The notes under the pieces are model-generated. The model saw only the letters and a list, made by a program, of their open reading frames with translations, had not been told where the DNA came from and did no database searches. Below, in pieces: positions 25,503 through 35,739 of a stretch of 64,000 bases of DNA; the stretch's first letter is position 1; each line of letters starts with the position of its first letter. The stretch lies in the NCBI RefSeq assembly GCF_023167465.1, contig NZ_AP025698.1:1236501-1300500 (forward strand). The letters are read 5' to 3'. The position numbers and the translations under genes were made by a program. Source of the DNA: Methanothermobacter tenebrarum. GTDB lineage: Archaea; Methanobacteriota; Methanobacteria; Methanobacteriales; DSM-23052.

Positions 25503-26752
25503 GTCCCTTCCTGCCAATTACTCAAATATTCCACTTGTCTAGGTGTTAATTCATCTATCTCTATATTCATAGATTCTAGTTTCAACCTTGCAACCTTCAA
25601 ATCGATCTCATCAGGGGATTTATAAACCCCAGGTTCATAATCCACGCTTAGAAGATGTTGCGCAGAAAGTGCCTGGAGTGAAAAACTCATATCCATTATC
25701 TCCGCAGGGTGTCCCTGTCCCCTAGTAGATGCCAGGTTAACTAATCTACCCTCAGCAAGGAGATACAACCTTCTACCATCCTCCAATATGAACTCTTCAA
25801 TATCCTCTCTAATAATCCTATTATTAACCGAGAGGCTCAGAAGATCATCACGGTTTATCTCCACATTAAAATGGCCGGCATTAGCCATTATACAACCATC
25901 CTTCATCTTCTTAAAATCCTCCAGGGAGACAACATCAATATTCCCAGTGGCTGTTATAAGTATATCAGCATGTCTAACAGCCTCATTAACCTTCATAACC
26001 CTGAAACCATCCATCCTAGCCTCAAGGGCCCTTATAGGATCCACCTCAGTTATGATAACGTTAGCCCCGAGACCATCAGCTCTCATAGCGATGCCACGAC
26101 CACACCACCCATAACCACAAATGACAACAGTCTTACCAGCTATTAACATGTTGGTTGCGCCCATTATAGAATCAAGTGTCGACTGGCCAGTACCATACCT
26201 ATTATCGAAAAGATACTTTGTATAAGCGTCATTAACAGCCATAACAGGGAATCGTAGCGCACCATCCTCTGCCATGGCCCTGAGACGGTGTATGCCAGTA
26301 GTGGTCTCTTCACACGCCCCCCTTATCTTATCCAATATTTCAGGCCTTTCTCTATGGGCGAGGAATATCATATCAGCTCCATCATCTATTAGGATGTCTG
26401 GTTCATGGTCGAGTACGCGATGAATATTCTCATAATATTCCTGTGTTGTTTCACCACGCCAACCATAAATGTTGAGGCCGAGGGATGCTCCTGCCGCCGC
26501 AGCATCGTCTTGGGTTGAAAGTGGATTGCAGCCTGTCATCGCGACTTCAGCCCCTCCAGCCATTAAAGTTAATCCAAGGTTGATGGTTTTTGGCTCCAAG
26601 TGCAAACATGAGGCTATTGTAATCCCCTTGAATGGTTTTTTTTCTTCGAATTCTCTTTTTATATGTTCAAGGACTGGCATGTGCCTTTGAACCCATTCTA
26701 TTTTCTCCTCCCCCTGGGGGGCTAATGAAATGTCCCTTACATTATATGGCAT
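25499..26752 (-). CDS. ahcY: S-adenosylhomocysteine hydrolase family, probably S-inosylhomocysteine hydrolase
   Basis: Recycles the methyl-transfer by-product. The 417 residues have the family's substrate region (SCLHLEPKTINL, TGCNPLSTQDD), NDAYTKYLFDNRYGTGQS, the NAD-binding GYGWCGRGIAMRA (about 215-227) and NAGHFN. In methanogens the enzyme is reported to prefer S-inosylhomocysteine, made after deamination of SAH; the sequence alone does not settle the substrate. AAGGGATTC precedes the ATG. DUF2119 follows with an ATGA overlap. Confidence 0.9.
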   Translation of the reverse strand: MPYNVRDISLAPQGEEKIEWVQRHMPVLEHIKREFEEKKPFKGITIASCLHLEPKTINLGLTLMAGGAEVAMTGCNPLSTQDDAAAAGASLGLNIYGWRGETTQEYYENIHRVLDHEPDILIDDGADMIFLAHRERPEILDKIRGACEETTTGIHRLRAMAEDGALRFPVMAVNDAYTKYLFDNRYGTGQSTLDSIMGATNMLIAGKTVVICGYGWCGRGIAMRADGLGANVIITEVDPIRALEARMDGFRVMKVNEAVRHADILITATGNIDVVSLEDFKKMKDGCIMANAGHFNVEINRDDLLSLSVNNRIIREDIEEFILEDGRRLYLLAEGRLVNLASTRGQGHPAEIMDMSFSLQALSAQHLLSVDYEPGVYKSPDEIDLKVARLKLESMNIEIDELTPRQVEYLSNWQEGT

Positions 26753-26787
26753 AGGAATCCCTTCTCTTACAAAAAAAGGTAATTTTT

Positions 26788-28980
<2,193 letters not shown>

Positions 28981-29082
28981 TTTAGTCCACCTTATTTTAT
29001 CTTATTATTTTTTTGTTATTTATTAAAATAGGGTTATCCTAATATTTTAGTAAACTTTTGTAACTATAATACAAATGTAGTT

Positions 29083-29096
29083 TATATTATATAAAG
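29083..29096 (-). promoter_or_regulatory. TATA element of cdc48
   Basis: On the minus strand CTTTATATAATATAA lies about 105 bases before the cdc48 ATG, giving a leader of roughly 80 bases. The 154-base gap to tyrA is AT-rich; a second TATA-like TATATAAAG is at about 29108-29116. Confidence 0.45.
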
Positions 29097-29134
29097 TTTT
29101 CGGTAACTTTATATATGAGGAGGTGGGGTGGTTA

Positions 29135-30439
29135 TTATCTTATAATCGCGCCAAAACCCTCAAGCAAACCCCTAACCTTCTCATAAACCCCAGGATCAAT
29201 AACCTCAAACCTAAAAGTTACACTCACCATCCCCGAGGGTATCTGATCACCCCTATAAATATCAATTACATGAGCCTTCACAACACCATCCAAACCCTCA
29301 ATAACCTCCCGTATAATCTCAGGATCACAACCTTCAGGGAACATAGCTGAAATATCATAAGTACGCCTAGGAAGATTCTCCACCTTCCAGTCCCAGAGCT
29401 TCTCCCTCCCCAAAACCCGAATATTCGACACCTTCAACTTTACACGCCTTTTACCAACCCTCAAAACGGCAAAATCGGGATCAACAGACTCCAAAACCCC
29501 AACATGAACATTACCAGAATAGATATGTTTAAGACCAACTTCTTTACCAATAGAATCCTTCAAAACATCCAATTCCCTATTCAAAGCAAAAATAGCCTTA
29601 TCAGACCTTCCAAGGGAAGCTTCAACATCATCAAGGCTCTTAGCGGCGAAACTCATCCACCTAACAAAACTATCCCTATCCTCACGCCTTAAAAGATCCT
29701 CTAAACGTTCAACAGCCCCCATAAACTCCCCCCGCACCCTCTCACCATACCTATTATAAACTTGTATAGAATAAGCCAAATAAGGATTCTGCGAAACTAT
29801 CCGGGCAATAGTATCAAGCATAAGATTATAAATAGGACTCGCAAACCGCCTAGACTCCCCCACATCAACACCCAAACCCCTAATAGTCAACGCAATACTA
29901 ATATAAGCAAAATGCGTAAGCACCTGCACAACACTCATCATCCTATCATGCTTCTCAGGGGAAGTGACCAAAACCCTGGCACCACGCTCCCTTAAAAAAC
30001 TAACAGCCCTATCAACCCACTCAGACCTCCTCAAGGGGGTTAAAACCACAACCTGACCAGCAAGTGAACGTATCCTAGGACCAAACATAGGATGAGTAGG
30101 GAGAACATCAACACCCTCAGGGACAAGCTCTTCCATCAAACGGGCAGGCTCCTCCTTCACAGAAGTCACATCAACAAGCAAAGAACCCCGACGCATAACA
30201 GGAGCAACCTCCCTGATAACATCAAAAGTATTCTCAATAGGCACAGATATTATAACAATATCAGAATCCCTCGCAACCCTAACATTATCATGACAATACT
30301 CCACACCAAGCTCCCTACTAGCATTCTCCCCAGTAACCCTATCCCTACCAGTTATAACCACCCTAAAACCCTCACCCTTAAGAAAGCTAGCTATCCACTT
30401 CCCAAGGCCCCGTGTACCGCCAATAACCGCAATCTTCAT
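29135..30439 (-). CDS. tyrA: Prephenate dehydrogenase with C-terminal regulatory domain
   Basis: Makes the tyrosine precursor. The 434 residues start with a Rossmann domain (IGGTRGLGKWIASFL, about 6-20; VIISVPIENT), the family motif VLPTHPMFGP (about 113-122) and EKHDRMMSVVQVLTHF, then a helical dimer domain. Residues about 340-434 look like an ACT-like regulatory part (VKAHVIDIYRGD). Codon use is unlike its neighbours: the coding strand is G/T-rich at third positions, whereas cdc48 and pelota are A/C-rich. The next gene downstream is separate. Confidence 0.9.
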   Translation of the reverse strand: MKIAVIGGTRGLGKWIASFLKGEGFRVVITGRDRVTGENASRELGVEYCHDNVRVARDSDIVIISVPIENTFDVIREVAPVMRRGSLLVDVTSVKEEPARLMEELVPEGVDVLPTHPMFGPRIRSLAGQVVVLTPLRRSEWVDRAVSFLRERGARVLVTSPEKHDRMMSVVQVLTHFAYISIALTIRGLGVDVGESRRFASPIYNLMLDTIARIVSQNPYLAYSIQVYNRYGERVRGEFMGAVERLEDLLRREDRDSFVRWMSFAAKSLDDVEASLGRSDKAIFALNRELDVLKDSIGKEVGLKHIYSGNVHVGVLESVDPDFAVLRVGKRRVKLKVSNIRVLGREKLWDWKVENLPRRTYDISAMFPEGCDPEIIREVIEGLDGVVKAHVIDIYRGDQIPSGMVSVTFRFEVIDPGVYEKVRGLLEGFGAIIR

Positions 30440-30440
30440 A

Positions 30441-30812
30441 CTATCCTACCTGTTCAGTTTTACCCCCACAGGATACCTTAACAGCCAAAAAACCACCCAA
30501 ACCGCCAAGACAAACTGCCAAGAAACACGTTAAGAGGAAACCAGCAACAAAACTGAACATGTCAACCCCAAGCATACTACTTATCCAATATGGCATCTCA
30601 GGCCCCATTATCATATTATAGATGAACAATATAATCGCGAGGATTAAAGTTGCTATCGCACCCACACTAGAACTCCTATCCTCCTCCCTCGTCAGATAAG
30701 TGGCGAGGAAACCTACAAAGACGAATATAAAAACTCCACCAAAGAATAGGAACATGACAATCCCAAATATTATACCGATAAAAGTTGCCGTTCCAGCCTC
30801 ATAATCTCCCAT
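30441..30812 (-). CDS. Small multi-span membrane protein, unknown
   Basis: A 123-residue protein with three to four hydrophobic segments (about 11-38, 52-68, 85-112) and a charged loop with TREEDRSSS. It starts MGDYEAGTATFIG and ends with a short Cys-Gly tail. It resembles small membrane proteins common in Methanobacteriales, but I do not recognise a named family with confidence. Two bases separate its end from tyrA, so the two may share a transcript. No function is suggested. Confidence 0.7.
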   Translation of the reverse strand: MGDYEAGTATFIGIIFGIVMFLFFGGVFIFVFVGFLATYLTREEDRSSSVGAIATLILAIILFIYNMIMGPEMPYWISSMLGVDMFSFVAGFLLTCFLAVCLGGLGGFLAVKVSCGGKTEQVG

Positions 30813-30905
30813 TTAGCTATCCTCCCTAACTCTTATATCATCCAAGCATAACCTAGTATTAGTGTAAGTCCACTATATTATTAGATTTTTCTATTGGGTG
30901 TGAAA

Positions 30906-31961
30906 ATGAAGATAATCCAAGAAGACAAAAAAAAGGGGATCATAGAATTAATCCCCGAAACCCTCGATGATCTCTGGCACTTATCTCATATAATAGAAGA
31001 AGGCGACCTCGTATCCTCAAAGACCACGCGCAGAATACAGGATACCAGTGGCAAGAGGATAAGAAGTGACAGGGGCGTGAAAAAAACATTCTATCTAGGA
31101 ATCCGTGTAGAATCTGTGAAATTTCACAGATACACCGGCAAACTAAGGGCAACAGGAACCATAGAAAAAGGCCCAGAGGATCTAGTACCATTAGGCTCAC
31201 ACCACACAATAGAGATCAAATTAAACACACCACTACGTATAAAAAAAGAAACCTGGTCCAAGTGGGCTCTGAGAAGATTAAAAGACGCTATAAGGTCGTC
31301 GAAAAGATTATATGCTATAATATTGGCCCTAGAGGATGACACGGCAGATATAGGGCTCATAAGACAATACGGGATAGAATACTACGGTCCCATCATAGGG
31401 GACATCCCAGGCAAAAGAATACAACAAAAAAACCGGAGAAAAAAAATCATCCAATTCTATGAAAAAATAATAGAAGCCATAAAAAACCTGAAGGGATTAG
31501 AACTAATCGTCATCGCAGGACCAGGATTCACAAAAACAGACTTCCACTCCTACCTAAAAGAAAAACATCCAAAATTGGCTAAAATCTCTATAATAGAAAG
31601 CACCGGAACCGGAGGCCGTGTAGGGATACAAGAAGTCCTAAAAAAGGGTACAATCGAACGCGCGGCCACAGAAAACAGAATAGCAAAAGAAATCAGAAAC
31701 GTCAACGAAATACTGGAAGAAATAGCAAAATCATCAGATCTGATAGCCTACGGTGAAAAAGAAGTTAAAGAAGCAGCCAACATGGGCGCAATAAAAAAAT
31801 TATTAATATTAGACAAACTCGTAAGCGAAAAAGAAACATTACTAGACCTAGTCGAAAACATGGGCGGCGAAATAATACTAATAAGCAGCGAACACGAAGG
31901 CGGCAAACAACTAGAAGCACTCGGTGGAATAGCAGCCCTTCTAAGATTCAAAATACACTAA
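30906..31961 (+). CDS. pelA: Ribosome rescue factor Pelota (aPelota)
   Basis: Works with archaeal EF1A to release stalled ribosomes, as Dom34 does. The 351 residues have the N-terminal Sm-like domain (MKIIQEDKKKGIIELIPET; ETLDDLWHLSHII), the central eRF1 domain 2-like part, and a C-terminal eRF1 domain 3-like part with AIKKLLILDKL and GGIAALLRFKIH. ATG 30906 has GGGTG nearby; the TTG at 30894 is too far upstream. It is followed after 12 bases by the radical SAM gene. Confidence 0.95.
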   Translation: MKIIQEDKKKGIIELIPETLDDLWHLSHIIEEGDLVSSKTTRRIQDTSGKRIRSDRGVKKTFYLGIRVESVKFHRYTGKLRATGTIEKGPEDLVPLGSHHTIEIKLNTPLRIKKETWSKWALRRLKDAIRSSKRLYAIILALEDDTADIGLIRQYGIEYYGPIIGDIPGKRIQQKNRRKKIIQFYEKIIEAIKNLKGLELIVIAGPGFTKTDFHSYLKEKHPKLAKISIIESTGTGGRVGIQEVLKKGTIERAATENRIAKEIRNVNEILEEIAKSSDLIAYGEKEVKEAANMGAIKKLLILDKLVSEKETLLDLVENMGGEIILISSEHEGGKQLEALGGIAALLRFKIH

Positions 31962-31973
31962 AAAAGCCCAGGG

Positions 31974-33170
31974 ATGGGTAAAAACATGGGGATAACAATC
32001 AAAAACTGCAGAGGATGCAACACCTGCAACCTAGTACTATGCCCCGCGAGAAACGTGAAAAAGGCAGCCGAGAAAGGCGAATGCTTCGAATGCGGAGCAT
32101 GCACACTAGCATGCCCATACGAGGCCATAAAATTGGACAAGACCAAAAAAGAGGAGGTAAGGGTCACAGTAGATGATAAACCCGTGAAGGCAGCGGGGCT
32201 CGTGAAAGACGCCCTCAAAGCCGCTGGAATAGACACAGGAAAATCACCAGAAAACACCATATTCATGCCATGCGAATGTGGAGGCTGCTGGACCTGCGCA
32301 GTCAAAATAAACAACAAAATAGCACTATCATGCATAACACCCCTATCAGAGGGCATGGAAATAGAAACAAAGATCAAAGCTCCCCTAAGAGTCGTGAGCG
32401 GATTCGGCGCCCACATGGTAGGTGGAGTTGGAACACCATACTATCTAAAAAACAGCATAACCCCCATAGAAGTTGTCGGATTCACACACGGATGCAACCT
32501 AAGATGTCCACAATGCCAAAACCATCGCATCGCATTCACAGCAAAAGCCCCCATACTAGAACCCAAAGAAACAGCCGAAATATTACTAGGCCTCGAATCA
32601 ATATACATGACAGGCACAGTAACACTCTCAGGTGGAGAATGCACACTAAACAAAGAATGGCTACTTGAAACAATACAAAGAATAAAAAGAGAAAGAAAAG
32701 TTAACATACACATTGACACAAACGGGACAATCCTAAACCCAGCCTACATAGACCAGCTAGTAAAAAAAGGAATGACACAAATAGGCATAGACCTCAAAGC
32801 CCTCAAAACCAGAACATTCCAACACATAACAGGCATAAAAGACGAAAAAATCGCAAAAGAATACCTGGAAAATTCATGGAACGCCACAGAATACACCATC
32901 AACAACTACGAAGAAAAAGTATACCTAGGAATAGGCATACCATACAATAAAAAACTAATAACCATCAAGGAAATCAAAAAAATGGGACAAAAAATCCGCA
33001 AAATCAACCCAGAAATCCAAGTCTGCATACTAGACTACAGGCCAGAATTCAGAAGACAAAATATCAAAAGACCAACATTCAATGAAATGATCCAAATAAA
33101 AAAACTACTAAACAATGAAGGCCTCAAGATAGTCATCGTTCAAACCATACACGGCCATATCGGACCATAA
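31974..33170 (+). CDS. Radical SAM enzyme with N-terminal 4Fe-4S and 2Fe-2S ferredoxin domains
   Basis: A 398-residue protein with three iron-sulfur modules in order. Cys12/15/18/23 and Cys37/40/43/47 look like a two-cluster 4Fe-4S ferredoxin. Cys100/105/108/120 match the C-x4-C-x2-C-x11-C pattern of plant/SDH-type 2Fe-2S domains, with an extra Cys102. Cys174/178/181 (CNLRCPQC) are the radical SAM site, and TLSGGECTLN follows. The radical SAM half resembles pyruvate formate-lyase activase-like enzymes. The start may be ATG 31986 (GGGTA just upstream). The substrate is unknown; pelota and a MraY-like gene flank it. Confidence 0.85.
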   Translation: MGKNMGITIKNCRGCNTCNLVLCPARNVKKAAEKGECFECGACTLACPYEAIKLDKTKKEEVRVTVDDKPVKAAGLVKDALKAAGIDTGKSPENTIFMPCECGGCWTCAVKINNKIALSCITPLSEGMEIETKIKAPLRVVSGFGAHMVGGVGTPYYLKNSITPIEVVGFTHGCNLRCPQCQNHRIAFTAKAPILEPKETAEILLGLESIYMTGTVTLSGGECTLNKEWLLETIQRIKRERKVNIHIDTNGTILNPAYIDQLVKKGMTQIGIDLKALKTRTFQHITGIKDEKIAKEYLENSWNATEYTINNYEEKVYLGIGIPYNKKLITIKEIKKMGQKIRKINPEIQVCILDYRPEFRRQNIKRPTFNEMIQIKKLLNNEGLKIVIVQTIHGHIGP

Positions 33171-33190
33171 AATTTGATGATGTGGGGGCC

Positions 33191-34051
33191 ATGATAAAGA
33201 TTATCATCGCAACAATCACAACACTACTCCTAACCCCAACAATAAAATATCTAATAGAAAAATATGCCAAATCCACCAACCTCTACACCAAAATCAGAGG
33301 GGGCACGCCACGCGGAACCGGCCTAGCACCATTCATCATCCTCATACTATTCCTACCAGCCCCCTACAACCTCCTAGTGGGGATAATGGGGATCCTAGCG
33401 TTCATAGACGATATCCTAGGGAGAAAGAGGATAAAAAACTCAAAGATTGAATGGGGACAATTAGCAAGAGGTCTCGGGATAATAACCATCTCCATCCTAG
33501 GATATCCCATCATGGGCCCCTCCAGCATCATTGTAGCCTTCATGATACAACCCCTGAACATTGCAGACATGCAACCAGGAGCCGCATGCACCACCATAAT
33601 AACAACCTCACTTCTAGTCACCATCTTATCCCTGCTCAAAAACCAACCCACATACCTCCCCATTCTAATATTAGCTACTTGCCTAGCATATTCACCCCTA
33701 GACTACAAAGGGAAAATGATGATGGGAGAAATAGGCAACCACAGTTACGCCATAGCCCTTGGCATAAGCTTCCACCTCCTCGGAGGATTCACAACCGTTC
33801 TAGCATTCTTCTTACTCACAACACTCATAATAGCCCTGATAAGAAGAAAAAACTTGAAAAACTACATCCAAGAAAACCTTAAAATCGAAAACCCAACCCT
33901 GGGCGACTGCTTTATGGATGTTATAAGTGGTGGAGGACTCGGAGACCTGCTAAGACGGCTAATACTAAAAGATAAAAAATTCAAGATCAAAAATAGGATG
34001 CTGAAAATCCTAGGATTCAGAAGACTATTACACAATCCACACATACAATAG
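33191..34051 (+). CDS. MraY/GT4-like membrane glycosyltransferase
   Basis: A 286-residue multi-span protein of the polyprenyl-phosphate sugar-phosphate transferase superfamily. I see an N-terminal loop GGTPRGTGLAP, the acidic motif LAFIDDILG (about 73-81), a central NIADMQPGA in place of the usual N-x-x-N-x-x-DG, and MMMGEIGNHSYAIALG in place of F-x-GDxGS. So the key motifs are shifted from bacterial MraY. With the MurG-like gene 640 bases on, it fits a lipid-linked step of pseudomurein synthesis. ATG 33191 has GGGGG just upstream. Confidence 0.75.
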   Translation: MIKIIIATITTLLLTPTIKYLIEKYAKSTNLYTKIRGGTPRGTGLAPFIILILFLPAPYNLLVGIMGILAFIDDILGRKRIKNSKIEWGQLARGLGIITISILGYPIMGPSSIIVAFMIQPLNIADMQPGAACTTIITTSLLVTILSLLKNQPTYLPILILATCLAYSPLDYKGKMMMGEIGNHSYAIALGISFHLLGGFTTVLAFFLLTTLIIALIRRKNLKNYIQENLKIENPTLGDCFMDVISGGGLGDLLRRLILKDKKFKIKNRMLKILGFRRLLHNPHIQ

Positions 34052-34692
34052 TCTCCTAAACTACCCCCAGTTGCAGGTGTTCCAATGACAAAGCCTTACC
34101 AGTACACCACGTAGATGTGGGGGTTTCCCATGACCCGGAACGTGTCCCCAACCCCGTGCCAAATATCCTGTTAGCTATATAATCCTTGTATAGATCATAG
34201 GATAATCCCCTCTGTTTGTGTCTGTTGGGTTCACCTTCTTCACCATCCTATTAGCTTTTATAGGATAATATGTGGAAGAACCGGGTCCTGGAGGCGTTGT
34301 GGATTTTTCCTGGCGAGACAAGGATCCCCCCAACCATGTTCTAAAATTTAAACTTTTCGAGCTTTCATCAGGGGGCTTCCCCGCCGATAATAATTAAAAA
34401 ATTGCTTTTTTCCGAAGAATACACCAAACCTCCAGCACTAGATCATCCCCCCAATTCAGTCTCATCTAGTTTTCCCTGGATAAAATCTCATAAACACCAA
34501 ACAAGAAAATAATTATAACAAGGGATGAATAATCATCCCCACCAACAATTACACTGAAATATCCAAACTTTTTACAAAAGAATTGGGACAAATTATACCC
34601 CCCAGGACCCTATAGCATACCCCTATAGGAAGCGTCCAAAAGGTTTTACAGAAAATTTGGAGCCCCCCAGGGTGGGACTTTGAGGTGAAAAG
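34052..34692. other. 641-base intergenic region
   Basis: Apart from the possible decayed frame at 34175-34465 (minus), the gap has a perfect 7-base inverted repeat with a 7-base loop at 34609-34629 (CCTATAG/CTATAGG), two copies of the direct repeat TAGGATAAT (about 34199 and 34260), and GC-rich stretches such as CCACGTAGATGTGGGGG near 34108. No RNA gene is recognised. Confidence 0.5.
34175..34465 (-). pseudogene. Possible decayed small gene in the gap before the MurG-like gene
   Basis: On the minus strand an ATG at 34465 (AGGGA upstream) opens a 97-codon frame with a single in-frame TAA after 23 codons. The first part reads MRLNWGDDLVLEVWCILRKK; the second includes KPPDESSKSLNFRTWLGG and ends NRGDYPMIYTRII. 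It could be a gene with one stop, or chance; the downstream part looks protein-like but I know no family. Confidence 0.3.
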
Positions 34693-35739
34693 ATGAAAGC
34701 ATTGTTCATGATCACAGGCCGTGGTATGGGTGGTGACGCTGTAATGGGACTTAATATAGCGCAGACCCTTTCCAATAGAGGCTTTAAATGCGAATTTGCA
34801 CTAGATCACACAGCCCTCGGTATACTCTTCAAAAAGAGAAATATAAAATGGTACAAGACGCTGATACCCCAAGCCGGAGGCCATGCCGCCACAAAATCCA
34901 GCCTATTTAAAGCTGCCTTAAAAGCCCTAAAGGCTACATGGGAAGGCTACAAGTTGATAAAGGAGGTTAAACCGGATATAGTGGTTGGTGTTATAGGTGG
35001 CGGGGCTGTGATCGGCTGTTTATCGGCTAAACTAGCCAGAGTACCCGCCGTGGGCATATCAAACACTCCAACCGATGCAAAAATATGCAGAATCCTCAAC
35101 CCAACCATAATGTTACCAGAATCTAGCCTTTTTGGGATAAAAGGTAAAAATCTTCACAGTTCATACTCACCAATAGACCCCAAAATTACAATGGGCAACC
35201 CTCAAAACGCCCTTAAAAAAATGCCATCATCCTACAAAGAAGATCTTCCAACAATACTATTTTCCTCCGGCTCATCACTCTTTGAACTAATGGCAAAAGC
35301 CGCGAAAAAGATAAGTGAAACAGATATAAAAGCGAATATTCTTGTAATAGGCCACCCACTAAAGGGAGAATATGAAAAATACCTAAAAAGTCCCAAGATC
35401 ATAAACCTAGGATATATAGATTGGATTCCAGACCTCTACACCCTCACCGACATTGCAGTGCTATCTGATGATGGTCTCATGATACACGAAGCCATAGCAT
35501 GCAAACTTCCAATAATCGCATTAAAGGGTGTTAAATATGGGAGATATCATAATATGGCGTCCGTGTTCCCCGGGGCCGTTATTGAAAGCGACTTGAACAA
35601 TCTCGAAGACGCCCTGAAAAGGGCGCTTAAAATGAAGGATGAAATGAGAAAAAAAGCATCATCCTATGGTGAGAAGGTTATAAAAGCTGGTGACAGGATC
35701 GCCGATATAATCATGAAAACCGCGATGAAGAAAATTTAA
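34693..35739 (+). CDS. MurG-like GT28/GT-B glycosyltransferase
   Basis: A 348-residue GT-B fold protein. It starts with MKALFMITGRGMGGDAVMGL, a glycine-rich donor/acceptor loop, and has SSGSSLFELMAKAA and a C-terminal DDGLMIHEAIACKLPIIAL segment resembling the nucleotide-sugar motif of MurG. No membrane segments are present, so it would act at the inner face. With the MraY-like gene upstream it suggests pseudomurein disaccharide assembly. GAGGTGAAAAG precedes the ATG. Its 3' end overlaps the next gene's stop by 4 bases. Confidence 0.72.
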   Translation: MKALFMITGRGMGGDAVMGLNIAQTLSNRGFKCEFALDHTALGILFKKRNIKWYKTLIPQAGGHAATKSSLFKAALKALKATWEGYKLIKEVKPDIVVGVIGGGAVIGCLSAKLARVPAVGISNTPTDAKICRILNPTIMLPESSLFGIKGKNLHSSYSPIDPKITMGNPQNALKKMPSSYKEDLPTILFSSGSSLFELMAKAAKKISETDIKANILVIGHPLKGEYEKYLKSPKIINLGYIDWIPDLYTLTDIAVLSDDGLMIHEAIACKLPIIALKGVKYGRYHNMASVFPGAVIESDLNNLEDALKRALKMKDEMRKKASSYGEKVIKAGDRIADIIMKTAMKKI

